From: Haliclystus octoradiatus
Lineage: Eukaryota; Cnidaria; Staurozoa; Stauromedusae; Haliclystidae
DNA length: 64,000 nt
Assembly: GCA_916610825.1 (NCBI GenBank)
Contig: OU744446.1
Coordinates: forward strand, 36,867,833-36,931,832
Direction of reading: 5' to 3'
The notes beneath the pieces were generated by a model, which searched no databases, was not told the DNA's origin, and saw nothing but the letters and a program-made list of their open reading frames with translations. Made by a program: the position numbers and the translations under genes. Positions 25,625 to 39,500 of the stretch are shown piece by piece (position 1 is the first letter of the stretch; the number at the start of each line of letters is the position of its first letter).

Positions 25625-26008
25625 GCCCGGAGGGGGGGCTGACTCCCATACTGCTGCTATACAGGGACGTGCCACGTTTTTTGGATCCATATTCCAGCTG
25701 GGAAATATACTTTTTGGGTAGGAAATTTAGAATATTAAACGTTTTGGCTTCCATTTCGATGTTCTAGAGAATTTGGGAAAAAACTTAATTTGAAGGCTGG
25801 AAACTGAAAACTGAATTTGTACCCATAAAAATGGAACATCCCCGCATAGAGCCTATATGGAAATACCCTCCCTGGACTTTTTGGATAGCATTTTCAAGTT
25901 TATAAAACCATTTGGGTAGCTTTTAAAGGATTTTTGGGACTGTTCGGGTACTTCACGTATTTCCAAAGTGGCACCCTCCATCAATGTGGCACTTGGAGTT
26001 ACCCGCGG
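25625..26008. repeat. Palindromic repeat, copy of 2665 family
   Basis: Has GGGACGTGCCACGTTTTTTG at the left, CCAAAGTGGCACCCTCC and GGAGTTACCCGCGG at the right, and internal ACTTTTTGGGTAG repeats as in 2665-2984. Confidence 0.5.
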
Positions 26009-27527
26009 GCTTCTATATTGTGGTGCAGAACAGAACTATTCAATGTCCTTCCACCAAATAACATTCCATGGTGTCTGTACTTGATTAATTAGGTTAATTA
26101 ATGGAGAGCCCCAAATATCGGATAGAACACTTGCACTAATTTCACTTTCACTAATTCTCAGAATTTTAAATATCATTTAGATCAATTGTTGACATCAATT
26201 CCAGATAAACCAACAGCTTAAATGGACTCATTAGTAAATTGACTTCTCCATCTAAAAACCTAATTAATTAAGTACAGTAGATGAAATACTGTAATATGTT
26301 ATGCTTATCATCCATGACTTTACATAAACACTACTGGGAGTAAAATAAAAGTAACTAGTTTCGCTAACTTTCATTGCATAACTGTGCTGACATATTACAT
26401 CCATATATCTACTACTATACTCATTGCAGCGAGGTGGAAACAACGTTTCTTCCTGATAATTTCGGCTAAAATTTTGACATGTAATGTTTATATATATATA
26501 CGTACTATACTTGTAAATATTCTAATTCAGATGTCAAATAACTACATTACCATTACATTTACAAACCGTACAAACAGAACACAAAAACAATTTAGCGGGG
26601 CATCTGAATTGAGGCCTCTGCTTCGACGGGTAACCTTGTTCAAATCAAATAGAACTGGTGCGAGGATGAAGGCAATGAAAATGTAATTTCAGATCATGTA
26701 GAAGGCCGGAAAAGATGCATAAAAACCCTATAAAAAAATGAGAAACAATTTGAGCAAAATAACATTTAAAGAAAAAAGAAAACAATTTGCCTTAGGCTAA
26801 AACTGACGCCCCAAATCTCCTTGTAAAGCACATCTTAATTTATTTTCTGGATTTTGAAAAAGTAGTCTCTAAATATTTGAACGCGCGCTTCCCCTTATAC
26901 AAAAAGCACGGCAGTTTTCCCTGGGTGAGGCCTTAGAAGACCCATTGAGGCCTGTGCTGCTAAAGCTATTAACTGTACACCAAAATAATGTTATAATACC
27001 AAGTTTCGTGGGATATACTATGAATATTCATCTATGTGATATCATGGGTTTAATTCTATTCGTGTCAATCATGTTAAAAAAACAATAACAAATAAAATCA
27101 AGAAATAAACCCCTCGAAAACAGAAAATCATTATCCCCTATTCTGTAAATTTCCATGGTAACATATCTAGTTCCAATCCTCTGATCAAGTGACTGACGGC
27201 ATTCATTTTTGTCTACTTTTTATTGTATTGGAATGCTTTTTGTAGCTTCTATAATTTATTTACAAGATTTCAAAAGCTTCAAGATTAATATTAACCTGCA
27301 AAAAAGTGTCTGGTTTTTTCAACATCGTCATTTCATCATAAAACCCAAATGAGTGGGAATAGTTGTAATTTATTATACGCTACAAAATTGTTTTAAATTT
27401 GATTTAACAAAAGGATTTAATCATGCGAAGTTTGCTTTGATGTGATTTCCTTTATACGCGACTTAAATATTGTCGGGAAAATTATTTCTTTTTCTAAGCA
27501 GTAGTTGAGTTTGTAGCTCAGTTAGCC

Positions 27528-27557
27528 ATGGCATCTAGCAGAGAAGTGTCCGAAAAG
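27528..27557 (+). CDS. PAPSS: Probable first coding exon of PAPSS
   Basis: GCCATGG is a good initiation context. Ten codons ([10 protein letters not shown]) end at GTAAGC in phase 0, matching the phase-0 acceptor at 32822. PAPSS N termini are variable, so the sequence cannot prove it; spacing, phase and start context are the evidence. The next exon has no in-frame Met, so some upstream start exon is required. Confidence 0.6.
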
Positions 27558-30500
27558 GTAAGCTGAACATTCTGATTTGCTGTTTTTATTGTGCCAACCG
27601 GTCTATTTACTTTCATTTTCAATTTGTGGTCTTCTTGTAGGTTAATGTTATGAATATAAATAGCCGACCCTAATGTCAACACAGTTTGTATATGTTCAAC
27701 ATTCTGCTTTGCCGAAGCCGAAAACAATATTCTTCTTTTTTGCTGCATAAGATATACAACTTTCTAATAAAAATAGATGGTACTTAATCAATGTAAAGTC
27801 GAATATCAATAGAAAGGCTACCCCCTACAAAATGGCATTTAAACGTAACTATAAACTGCCCAGTCATAAATCTGATCTTTTACGCTTTTCTGATGACCTG
27901 AATTTGAACACGTAAGTTTGTATTGTAATGTAGAACAAAGTGTTGTGTTATGTTGAATGGGTAAAACACTTGAAGTACATAGTATAACGAACAGTGAATC
28001 ATTTGGACAATGCATGCTTAGGCTTTTAACGCCACGTTCTGCATACTCTACACATCTAGAGTCTGATTGACAATGTTCTATGGGCAACGAAGAGAAGACG
28101 GCAATAGGACGCAGATAGGACGCAAGAGCAGAGCAGGAGTAGCCTGCGTCTGAGATCATCCATCTATAACATAAATGTTGTTTTGGACTCATATTTTGTT
28201 TATTTTAAACACATTACTATTTTCTAAATCCAATACTATAATAGCAGGCTGCAAAGCTATCAACATGTGGAGGTATAGCTAGGTTTGATTGGATCTTAAT
28301 TTTGTGCAGTTAAGATCTGGAAGTAAGCTAGAATATGTTTGTTATCCTGCAGCTGAGCTGCATTGAAAGCGTGTAGAATGTTAATGCAAATTAGACAAAT
28401 TAGACAAATTAATCATCATTTAAGTAAGTAATGTAGACGGTGTCGCCCTACCGAAGGCACCCATACCACTCCTCTATTTCTAGAGGAGTGGCTATTTTCG
28501 CTAAGAGCATTGATTTTAAACGCTCTTTACTGATCTCAGCCGCGACACTGCAGATCAATTTCAACAGATTTCATGGCAGATAGGTCTCGATTGTCAATGC
28601 GCAACGATGTGCCGCAGCTACTCACAATGCAATTCCCTCTCGACCATTCCATCCGCCATCCTCAGATGGTACTCATTTGATGTTTCAGATAAAGTCAAGG
28701 CTGAGTTGACCTTAGGGGAATATGAACCACAGTCAATCAGATATGATCCGGTCTGAAGTTCGGTTGCTCTGTCCTTTTAATCATCAACTAACAGGTCATT
28801 ATGGAAATCCAGCAATGCGATTGGTTGAATATGGTCAACTCCTGTCATTTCTTACCTGTCAATTCTAAGCTGTATTGACCGCTCCATGTTTTCTAATCGT
28901 TATGAAAAAAAGACGCACCGGATAATTGCGTTTTTGATGCATTAAAATACATTAAAATTCATGTTATGATTATTATGTTTAAAAATTGACGTAGGCCTAC
29001 AGGTTAATCATTGACTAAAACAGTTATTGATTTAATACTCAATGAATATCGGCATAATGGCTTCAATCGGAGGACCTTAGGCATTGTCAGCCAATATTAT
29101 TTACCTCGCCTTCAAACAATAACTGTTAATTTATTAATGTTCTATCAAAAATCAAGATTAAAATCCTGTTAACTGTGTTCAAGATCTTAGTCACACATAA
29201 GAAACTCCACAGTCTTTCGATAATGGTACTTGTTAGCAAGAATGATATGCCTGTGACCCAAATTATGCAAGAATTCATTGTGCGTAGCTAAGTTTGGGAT
29301 TTTCTTGGAAAAGCTTGCAACTGGAAGCCAATTTTTGAATAGTTTCATATGGCTAAAACAAAATTCTGAATAAAATTATTGGAAATCAAATCTCAATATG
29401 AATAGTTATGCTGAATCTACTTTTTTCTTTGTGAACATGAATTTAGAAGATTTTCAACTGGAATTGATCTTTCCAGCAAACAGCATTATTTCCAAGATGG
29501 CATGTATTATGCTAACTGTGACGTTTGTGGAGGAACAACAGTTGAATATTCATCAGCCACAAGAAATTTCAGACTTTTAGCAGATTCCACACTTGTGAAC
29601 TCTATAGATTGGCTTTTTCCAATTGAAATCTATTAATAATATCTAGATATCCTTAATTTCAGACTATTTTTGAGATTTGAAATTTCCTATCTGATTCATA
29701 GTCACATGAGGGCCTTTGGTTTATGGGGCTAGAAACAATGGTATATAGGCCTATTAGCGTTTTCGCTTCAATATTTTGTGTTTCAGTGTAATTATCTCTT
29801 TTTCCTATGGTGTGAGATTTAGTCATTTTACATGGAACGTGAGAAAATCTAGCATAATCACAATACGTTATTTACCTATGCACATGATGGGACGTAGCAA
29901 CAGAGCCCATTAGCCTACACACAGACGTTATTCTTTTGTGAATGAATTGATTATCTGAAGGAGGCTACCGTAGCAGCTGCATTAAGGAGAACTTCATTTA
30001 TATGCAGCAGCACACCTGATGTTTTTAATTAATAGGTTTTGAATTCTCTCATCCAATCACAACCTTCAATTCACAATTCAAGTTCATTAACATAAAAGGC
30101 ATAGAGGGGGTTCATCAGAAAAGCTGATTTTCCTGTTTCTATGTACACTGTGCAGTAATGTAACATTGTTAATATCACTATCCTGTCACAGCAAAACATT
30201 GTGGTAATAATAAACAGGTCGTAGTATAACTGGAGTGAAATAGTTGGGTTTGATTGAATTGTTTCAGCAGATAATGATGACTAATGTTCTCTGTGAGATT
30301 GAGATTGTTTCAGCGAATAATGAGGACCAAGGTCCTCCATGAGTTTAATTGTATTGTAATATATCAGGAACACAATTGCCAGTTGCGTCTTTCCTCCATA
30401 ATAGTTAGAAAAACATGGGGTGGTCAATACAGTTCAGAATTGACCGCTACTCAACAATATTCTGCCAATCAAATAGCTTGATCACTCAATTTCATATTGA

Positions 30501-33500
30501 CCTGGTCCTGTTGGTCAATACCTGATTATATATATACTCTAAAACAGAAAAAATCCACTTGTTTGCTATTGTTTTGTTCAGGGTCGGACAAAAGTGGGGA
30601 TCCTGGGATCCTTATATCCCGGAAGGCTAGACAAAATTCAGAAGAAAATTGATGTTTTTTAATGATTTATTGGTCAAACATCAACAAAAAAATTCAGAAG
30701 AAAATGTTGAAATAGAGGTTTTTCTCTCCTCTTTTGACTTCACTTGTCGCACACAACATTTAATTAGTAGATGAATAACGGGTCAAATAGTTTTTCTTAG
30801 CAATATAAAAAATTTATATTTAAACACTGAACTACAGCTGTTTTGAACAACTAATCTTAATAATATGGATGATGGTTGCCATAGTGATGTTCTTTATTTG
30901 AAATTCTGTATAGTAACAGATTTTTCTATTAGACAGATTTTTTTTGTGCTTTAAATAATAAATTAATTTAATTCATATTATGTAGTATAATCCTTTCTAG
31001 GTAGGGACAGATGTCTAGAAGCAGACATAAAACCTACTTGAGAAAGAAACATTTTTATTTGACTTTATCCAATTACATCTTATGGGGAATAGATTAAAGA
31101 TTGAAAATTGCTGTGTTGAGGCAGAAATTGTTTCATTAAAAGAATTGAAAGTTTTCCCTCTGAATATTTGATCGACAAAGAGTAGATAATATCAGAAATA
31201 TGTTTTAAATTTTGAAGGCTATTTTGAAAACGTGGCTGAAATACATAGTTGGAATTACTAGATTTTATGCTATATATCTGTGACCAAAGTTATTTTTCTG
31301 AAAATGCTTGGAAAGGTTTGTTATTGAGTTTAATTTGTGTAAGCTTAGCTTATAACTTAACGATTTTATCAACTTTAGATCTGGTAGCTAGCTATAACAG
31401 TAATAAACATTAAATTTCCCTTTTGTATTCAAAACATAGGTAAATTGTGTCGTTATCTGTGACATTATAATAAGTACCGGGTAGTGGGAATGCGCAATGT
31501 TTTTAATTTTTATTAAACTTTGTGATTATCGCAAAGTAAATGCGTTAAACTCAGAGTTATGGAAAAGGCTTTTGCCTCATATTTGTAATAGATAGATAGA
31601 TAGATAGATAGATATTTATTTGATCATAATAACTTTTTGAGTTAAATACAGTGTGTTTTTATTAGAAATTGTTACATGATCAGGTCATCCCGTAAGCATA
31701 GAATGCTTGTTTATTTGGGAGACCTTATATTTATAGTAGTTTGAAAAGGATATAAAATAAAAAATTGAGGATTTTAGAAATCAAATAACAATTGATTCGA
31801 GTTTGTAATTATGTTAAATTATGTTATGTTAATATCATCATCACTATTATTTATTCAGAACACATTATTTCTCAGAACTGACTTATATAGGCAACTAACT
31901 ATTATATGAGATACACACACATACAAAACATTATTACATTAGCAAGCTCATATTTATATACAGCTACAGGGTATATCAAATATGAACGTAAGAATTACAA
32001 TATGTAGCATATATTTGCGTTTGCTTCTAGAGGAAAAGTAAATTTTCTAGAGGAGAAATAATTTGAAACTTTTTTTGCAAGAAACCTTCATAGCAAAAAA
32101 ATATACAACATCTGGTTTAATAGATTAGATATATATTTCTCATCAATTTGCATTGTTTTTTGTTCTACAATTTTAACACAATTTATTATTTTGTTGCTTT
32201 CCAGCTTTCGTCGGTGTTGTTATATTTCTTATCATTATACAGTATATATTACCAGAGTCTAAAATACACACTTTTTTCATTAGAAAGTTTGAAATCTACC
32301 AGTATTGACATTTCGTAAAAAAATTGTAATTTCAGTATCCAAATTCAACAACAAAATAACAAATAACAACATAATAAGCAACAAAAGAAACCTGTCTGGA
32401 GCACCATATGTTGGCGTCAGGAAGGGCATCCGGCTATTAAACGCACACAAGCTTCAAGATACTTACCAATGTAACCAGCCACCCCGGTGAAAAAAAGCTG
32501 CAAGCTTACCCGGTTTGTGGGTAAATGATAAATCCAAAAAAAAACCTTTCTTATTATTCAAAAACCAAATAAGCATAGAAATTTAATTCTCAGCGGTTTA
32601 ATGCAATTGAAGCATCTCCCCTGCGAAAAACAGTTCAGGAGTTCATGAACAGAACTCCTGAACTGTTTTTCGCAGGGGCTAGTAACTTGACAGTATAAAA
32701 ATTTCATCGAAATGATTTTTATTGTATTCCAACGACTAAGTCATGATGATTTTTAATTAATCCGCATTGAATGTCATCTATTAATGTCTATTTTTATTTG
32801 TTTATTTTATTATTTTATTAGAATTCTATCAAAGCATGTAATATATTTAAACAAAAAGGGCATGTTACGAGATCAAAAAGAGGTCAAGTGATTGGTGGTA
32901 GCAATGGTTTCCGTGGTTGTACAGTTTGGTTGACTGGTAAGTTGGCTATGGTCTCCTTGTCAATTGAATACCATTAACACTTTAGACTCTGGTAAGACTC
33001 ATTACAAATGCAGTCAATAATAACAGTTGTCGATAACAGGTAATATCCGCTGATAATGACTGATGTCCACAGATCTATAGATAGATGGCCGGCTCGCCAC
33101 TGTAGAGAGGTGCACTACAAGCAGGGTCCGACAAAGTATGGAAACTTGGAAACCTGGTTTGCGGAAGGCTAGCAAAATTTCAGTAGGAAAAGAGAAAATA
33201 CTGGATATAAAGCTGAACTAATTTGATAAATATGAAAAATAAAATTTCAATTTTACGTTTTAATGTCAGTAAAATTACTCAAACGTTTATCTGAAAAGTT
33301 GAGGTTTGCAGAAGGTAAAAGGTTTTGTCGGACCCTGCCATTAACACTTTAGACTCTGGTAAGACTGATTACAAATGCAGTCAATAATAACAGTTGTCGA
33401 TAACAGGTAATATCCGCTGATAATGACTGATGTCCACAGATCTATAGATAGATGGCCGGCTCGCCGCTGTAGAGAGGTGCACTACAAGCAGGGTCCGACA

Positions 33501-36500
33501 AAGTCTGGAAACTTGGAAACCTGGTTTGCGGAAGGCTAGCAAAATTTCAGTAGGAAAAGAGAAAATACTGGATATAAAGCTGAACTAATTTGATAAATAT
33601 GAAAATTAAAACTTTTAGCGAAGTCTAAAATGAGATTAGAATGTGCTATATTTAGCAAAGGTTTGTAGTAGAAGTGTTTGATGCTTCACCAAGACTTCCA
33701 GCGGTGTGTTAATATTGGAAACGTGACTGCTTCTTGCGAATTATGTTATTGAGGTTTCACTTTTTTATAAACAAGTGAAAACATCCCTGCATGTTTTGAT
33801 GTCATCCTTTGCATACTTGCGCGCTTCTTTCTGAATCACAATTTTATTTTATCAATGTTTTCTTTTATCAAACAGGGTTATCTGGTGCTGGTAAAACAAC
33901 GATTAGTTTTGCTTTAGAAGAATATTTATGTTTACGTGGTATTCCAGCGTATGGTTTAGATGGTGATAACGTTCGTCATGGTCTTAATCGAGATCTTGCA
34001 TTCTCACCTAAGGATCGTGAAGAAAATATTCGCCGTGTTAGTGAAGTAGCAAGATTATTTGCTGATGCTGGCATTGTCTGTTTAACTAGCTTTATTAGTC
34101 CATACCAAAAGGTAAGATGGTGATACAGTAAAACCTTATTGATATTACCTCGGTTTTGAAATGCATGAAATTTCAGCTTTTCAAATCTTTTTTTTAACTT
34201 AAACTTGCCTCTCATATCTGCATGATGATTATGATGGATTATTTTTTTATTTTCAGGATAGGCAACGTGCCCGAGAAACTCACAAGGAAGCTAATTTACC
34301 ATTTTTTGAATGCTATGTCAACACAACTGTTGAGGTGTGCGAGGAACGGGACGTCAAAGGACTGTACAAAAAAGCAAGAGCAGGTCTTATTAAAGGTGAA
34401 TTCCATTTTTTTAATTTTGATACCCATATATTACAATAATGGTTTCTGCTGAAAATTATTTTCAAAGATGTTATTGAATCTGATGTATGCCGACTTAAAA
34501 AATTGATTGGTAATTAAGTTTGAAGTGGATCCAGTAAGAAATGACGTAGATGTTTTATGACGTCTATTCGGCCGCGGTTTTATTTTTGTGACGTCAATAT
34601 TCGAAGTTGAATTAAACGAATTAAAAATAATATTGAATATTGAAGCATTTGATCAAAGAGAAAGAATGGATAAACTTACTGTCTGGAATTTTTGAACATA
34701 ATTCATAACTTCGCATTTACAGTCAAACCTATTACAATATAGCTGAGTAATTTCTAATTCTATTGAATCAACCCTTTATTATATAAAGACCACCAGCATA
34801 TATTTTGTCAATTTATCTACCTCTCGTCCAGTCAACCTCTTATAACAGTCACCTCTATAAAGCGGCCACCTGTCCATAGTGGTCACTCCTGCAACACCCA
34901 AAATAGTACTTTCTATTGAATTGAAGCTGTATATAAGGGCCACCTGTCTATAGTGGTCGATTTATCTACCCCTTGTAGCTGGCTGTTATATACAGGTTTC
35001 ACTGTAGCTGGCTGTTTTTATATACAGGTTTCACTATACTTCAAGCTATTTGCAACTTTTGAAGAATATCTTTACGCTCTATTTCCAACATCTACCCTTG
35101 CGAAAAAAGTTCAGGAGTTCATGAACAGTTATGAACAGTGAAAGAAAGAGAGGAGGTTTTCTTATAATTAATCAAATGGTGGCTCTCTCCATTTCTAACT
35201 TTCGCTATATTTCCTATTTGACTTATAGGATTTACTGGTGTTGATGCTCCGTTTGAGGCACCTGAGAATCCAGAATTAATTCTAGAGGCTGGGGACAAAA
35301 CTATTGATCAATGCGTTCAAGAAATTGTTAAAATGTTACAGAAAAAGGTACTAGAACATATGAAATTGTGTATTTCTATTTTATGTTGAATTTATACCTA
35401 CATCAAGAACGGAAATAAAAAGTTAAAGTCTGTCCGACTGCCTTTTCGAACCACGACTTAAAATCAACAATTCTAATGATATACAATTCAAGTATCTTAC
35501 TTGGAAGTTAACTGAGAAAACAGTTAAAGGCTGGTCCAAACGCACAAACTTTTGCATTTATAGATATAGATCATACCATACATAAAATGTTAAAAGAATT
35601 TAAAGAGAGATCAATTTTCATTTAAAATTGGAATCATTCCGGGAATGTTGAGTGAGTCTAATCCTATGCAAAGACTGTAAGTCATACCAACAAATAATAT
35701 TTGAAGAAGCTTTGAAGAATGCAAAATACAGCAGGCAGGATTGAACTTCGAAATATGAGCATATAACACCAATACGGTTTGCTTTTCATTGGCTGCCAAT
35801 CGAGAAAGAAATAATTTTGAAGATCTTACTTTCAGTTCATAAGTCATTGAATGGCCTCTACTTTGCTATTTATATGACCTTGTAATTTTAGACCAGCAAA
35901 AGAGATTGCTAAGATCAGTAAACAAAGAAAACAGCTGAGAAAATATGTGTATAGAATAGAAAAATGTGAAGGCAGGGCGCTCAAAAATCCTGTTCTTATG
36001 CTATGGAATACTTATGTAAATGCAACAGTATCCACTGTTTCCATACAATAGATATAATGAACATGAAATAAGATATCATTCATTTTTGTACAGCATGCAA
36101 TATCTGGTATACAAATCAATCAAAGTTGAGGAATGTCTTCATATAATCACTATTGACAATGTTTAGCCCTGGCCAAATGACTTTTTAATTTTGCCATGGG
36201 ATTTAATCCTACGATTGTTGACGTTTTTTCGCCAACATCTTGGGGGTGGCCAAATGACTTTCCATTTTCAACAACTTTCATAGGATTTTGTTGATTTTGT
36301 TTTTGTCAACAGCGGTTGATATTTAGAGGGATGAATAGTCAATCGAATCCGCCAATCCTGAGTCAAGCTACGTCATTGTTGACCAATCAGAAGGTTCATA
36401 TTTTCAACAAAATCCTATGAATGTTGCCCCTGCGAGAACAGTTCAGGAGTTCATGAACAGTTCATGATCAGTTCATGAACGTTAAATGGTCCCAAATTTT

Positions 36501-39500
36501 CATGAAGTGTTCATAAACTGTTCATGAACTGCCTGTGAGGGTTCATGAACTTTTCATGAACAGTTCATGAACAGCTCAGGAACATTGGAGCCATTTAACG
36601 TTCATGAACTGTTTATGAACTGTTCATGAACTCCTGAACTGTTTTTCACAGGGATGGCGAACTGAGAAGTCATTTGGCCACTTCGTCAACATTGTAGGAT
36701 TTCTTTGAGAACAATAGAACTCAATAAAATCCTACAATGTTGGTGAAATTTTCGAATGTATTCAAAATCCAAAAAAGTGAAATTCAACATGCCAATAAAA
36801 TCCGAAAAGGTGAGGGTGGCCAAATGACTTTTTATTCTGCCAACATTCATTGAATTTTGTTGAATTTATGAATGTTGGTGAAATAAAAAGTCATTTGGCC
36901 GAGGCTTTATACGTTACCGTTACAATCATTACATTATTCTAATTGTTTGTGTTTGTTATTCAGGGCATTGTTCCAGTCACTGCAATTAATGAAGTTCAAG
37001 AACTTTTTGTTGCTCCAGAAACAATTTCAGAGCACAAAGAGAATGCCAAATCGTATCAGTCTTTGAAATTATCCAAAGTAAGTTACGTTTTTGGGAAAAT
37101 ATTGACTGTATTCATGAATTTCACAGACACATTATCAACAGTTAATGTGCTTTTCATAAACGTTAAATGTTCTGTTTTTTGTGAAGAATCAGGAACTGTT
37201 ATTAAACAAATAGTTCTTATTTCGAATTAATAATATAGTTTATAAAATATATTGGAAGTTCCAGTTGTTTCAAAGTAGATAAAAGGTTTGCTTTGAAATA
37301 TAATTTGACAAGAATAATCTGTAACTGCTTTCTATGATTACATTTGAATAGAGTCGGTTTAGTCAGAGCCATCTATTTACAAGAGTTGGGACACTTCTGC
37401 CATTTTTGTATCTTTTTGCCTGGACCCGAGCACGTTTTTAACAGTGCGCATGTGCAGGAGAATGCTGTGTGTTTTTTCAGCCATATTGTATTGTATTTTT
37501 TCGCGCGTTTCAATTGAAATGATTGAGAACCTATTTTCAAAAGAACAAAGATGGCATCCAAAAATCACGTGACTGGCATCTGTCCAATTGGAGACGATAG
37601 CGGCACATGAAAGCGTGTCCCAACTCTTGTAAATAGATGGCTCTGGGTTTAGTAGCCAGAAAATGTCTAAGTAATTTAAAATTATTAAACTTTCTATCAA
37701 TAACAACATATAAAAACAGCTGTAAGAGTCAAAGTCTGTGTATATGTATTTTTGGATGTTTGTGTGGATGTTTGTCCAGAGCGATTTTCCCCGTCAGTTG
37801 TAGCTCAACAGCTTTTAAGAACATATCACTAGAATCAGTATCATCCAAATATGGTTATGACGACGTTCGTTTTTTAGATTTTGCTTTCTGTTTCTCACAT
37901 TAATTGAAACATATCTATCTCTTTTGATTCAGCCCCTGCGAAAACAGTTCAGGAGTTCATCAACAGTTCATGAACAGTTCATGAACGCTAAATGGCCCCA
38001 AATGTTCATGAACTGTTCTTGAACTGTTCATGAACTGTCTGTGAGGGTTCATGAACAGTTCAGGAAAATCGGAGCCATTCAACGTTCATTAACTGTTCAT
38101 GAACTGTTCATGAACTCCTGAACTGTTTTTTGCATGGGTGGTTTGCGCTGCGACAACAAAGCATGTTGGCTTCTTATTATTCACAAGCATGATTAAACTT
38201 TTTTAGCTTTTACTTTTGATATCAAACTTCACTGGATGTCCCATCACTCAAAAACACATTTATTATTGTTTACCTAAATTATTTCTTGGAATCAGATTTA
38301 TCGACTCGCTCCTGTTGAATTAATTTTGGCTTGATGTTCTGTTTTGAATAGCTAAAATACACTTCCTCAACATTTTAGTTACTGTAAGACTCAATCAGCC
38401 CAAATAAGCCCAGCAACGCAGGAACTCATTGCCCGTACTTTATAAAATCGAATAAGTGAAACAATATATTAAAACCCTAATATTGAAACGCAGTCAATAA
38501 AAACACCACACAAAGACTCTTCAATTTGTAATTCAAAATGAATTTGAATGTCATAACCTGGGTAAACAAAACATTTCTTCGATCATCGTTAGACGATTCA
38601 GGCTTTTCTAATAATGAAGAATAGTTGTGATAATTTACAACTATATTAAAGGATATTCGTGATCATACATCATACATGGATTTGTTGATAGCGTATAAGT
38701 TATTTTTATTTTTTAAATCAAGTAAATTAAACACTTTCTTGTGCACTATGTGTTATATAAACACTTGGGTTGCTAGCAGACACTCATGTTTATATAACCC
38801 ATATTGCTTAGTTACAGGGTTTGACAAAATGGAGAATTCTGGGACTAAGACCCCTGCGAAAAACAGTTCAGGATTCCAGGAACAGTTCATGAACGTTAAA
38901 TGGCTCCAATTTTCCTGAACTGTTCATGAACTGTCCATAAACCCTCACAGGCAGTTCATGAACTCCTGAACTGTTTTCGAAGGTTGAGTCCCTGAAGGCT
39001 AACACAAATTCAGAAGAAAGGGAAGGAAATAGTTGTATTCAAGTTTGTTAAGCAGAAGACAAATAATTTGCTTCCTTTTTTTAAAGATAGAAATGAAAAG
39101 ATGCATTTTGTATATATACTTGTCAATGCATTGACAATAATCCCTAAAATAAAATCTGCGAAAACAATAAATTATTTAGACGAAAATTTTAATACAGTCA
39201 AACCTGTAATAACGGTCACCTCTATACAGCGGCCACCTGTCTATAGTGGTCACTCATGCAATGTCTAAAATAGTATTTTCTATTGAATCAAACCTGTATA
39301 TAAAGGCCACCTGTCTATAGTGGTCAGTTTATCTACCTCTCGTAGCTGGCCGTTATATACAGGTTTCACTGTAAGCAGAAATCAAAATCCCGAAAGAGAT
39401 CAATATTTGCATATCATTATACATTGTGTTTATCATTTTTGCATTAATGCATCTAACTGATTTGTACCTGCTCTGATATAGTTGGATATGCAATGGGTTC

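Larger units (their letters stand above)
23648..27527. other. Divergent intergenic region between GPx and PAPSS
   Basis: The two genes are transcribed away from each other across about 3.9 kb. It contains a repeat at 24050-24395, a tRNA-derived SINE at 24737-25110 and a palindromic repeat at 25625-26008. Promoters must lie here, but no clear TATA box or factor site was recognised. Confidence 0.5.

Noticed and set aside
27839..28192. 117-residue minus-strand frame in PAPSS intron 1
   Set aside because: No recognisable motif, no splice context and atypical composition.
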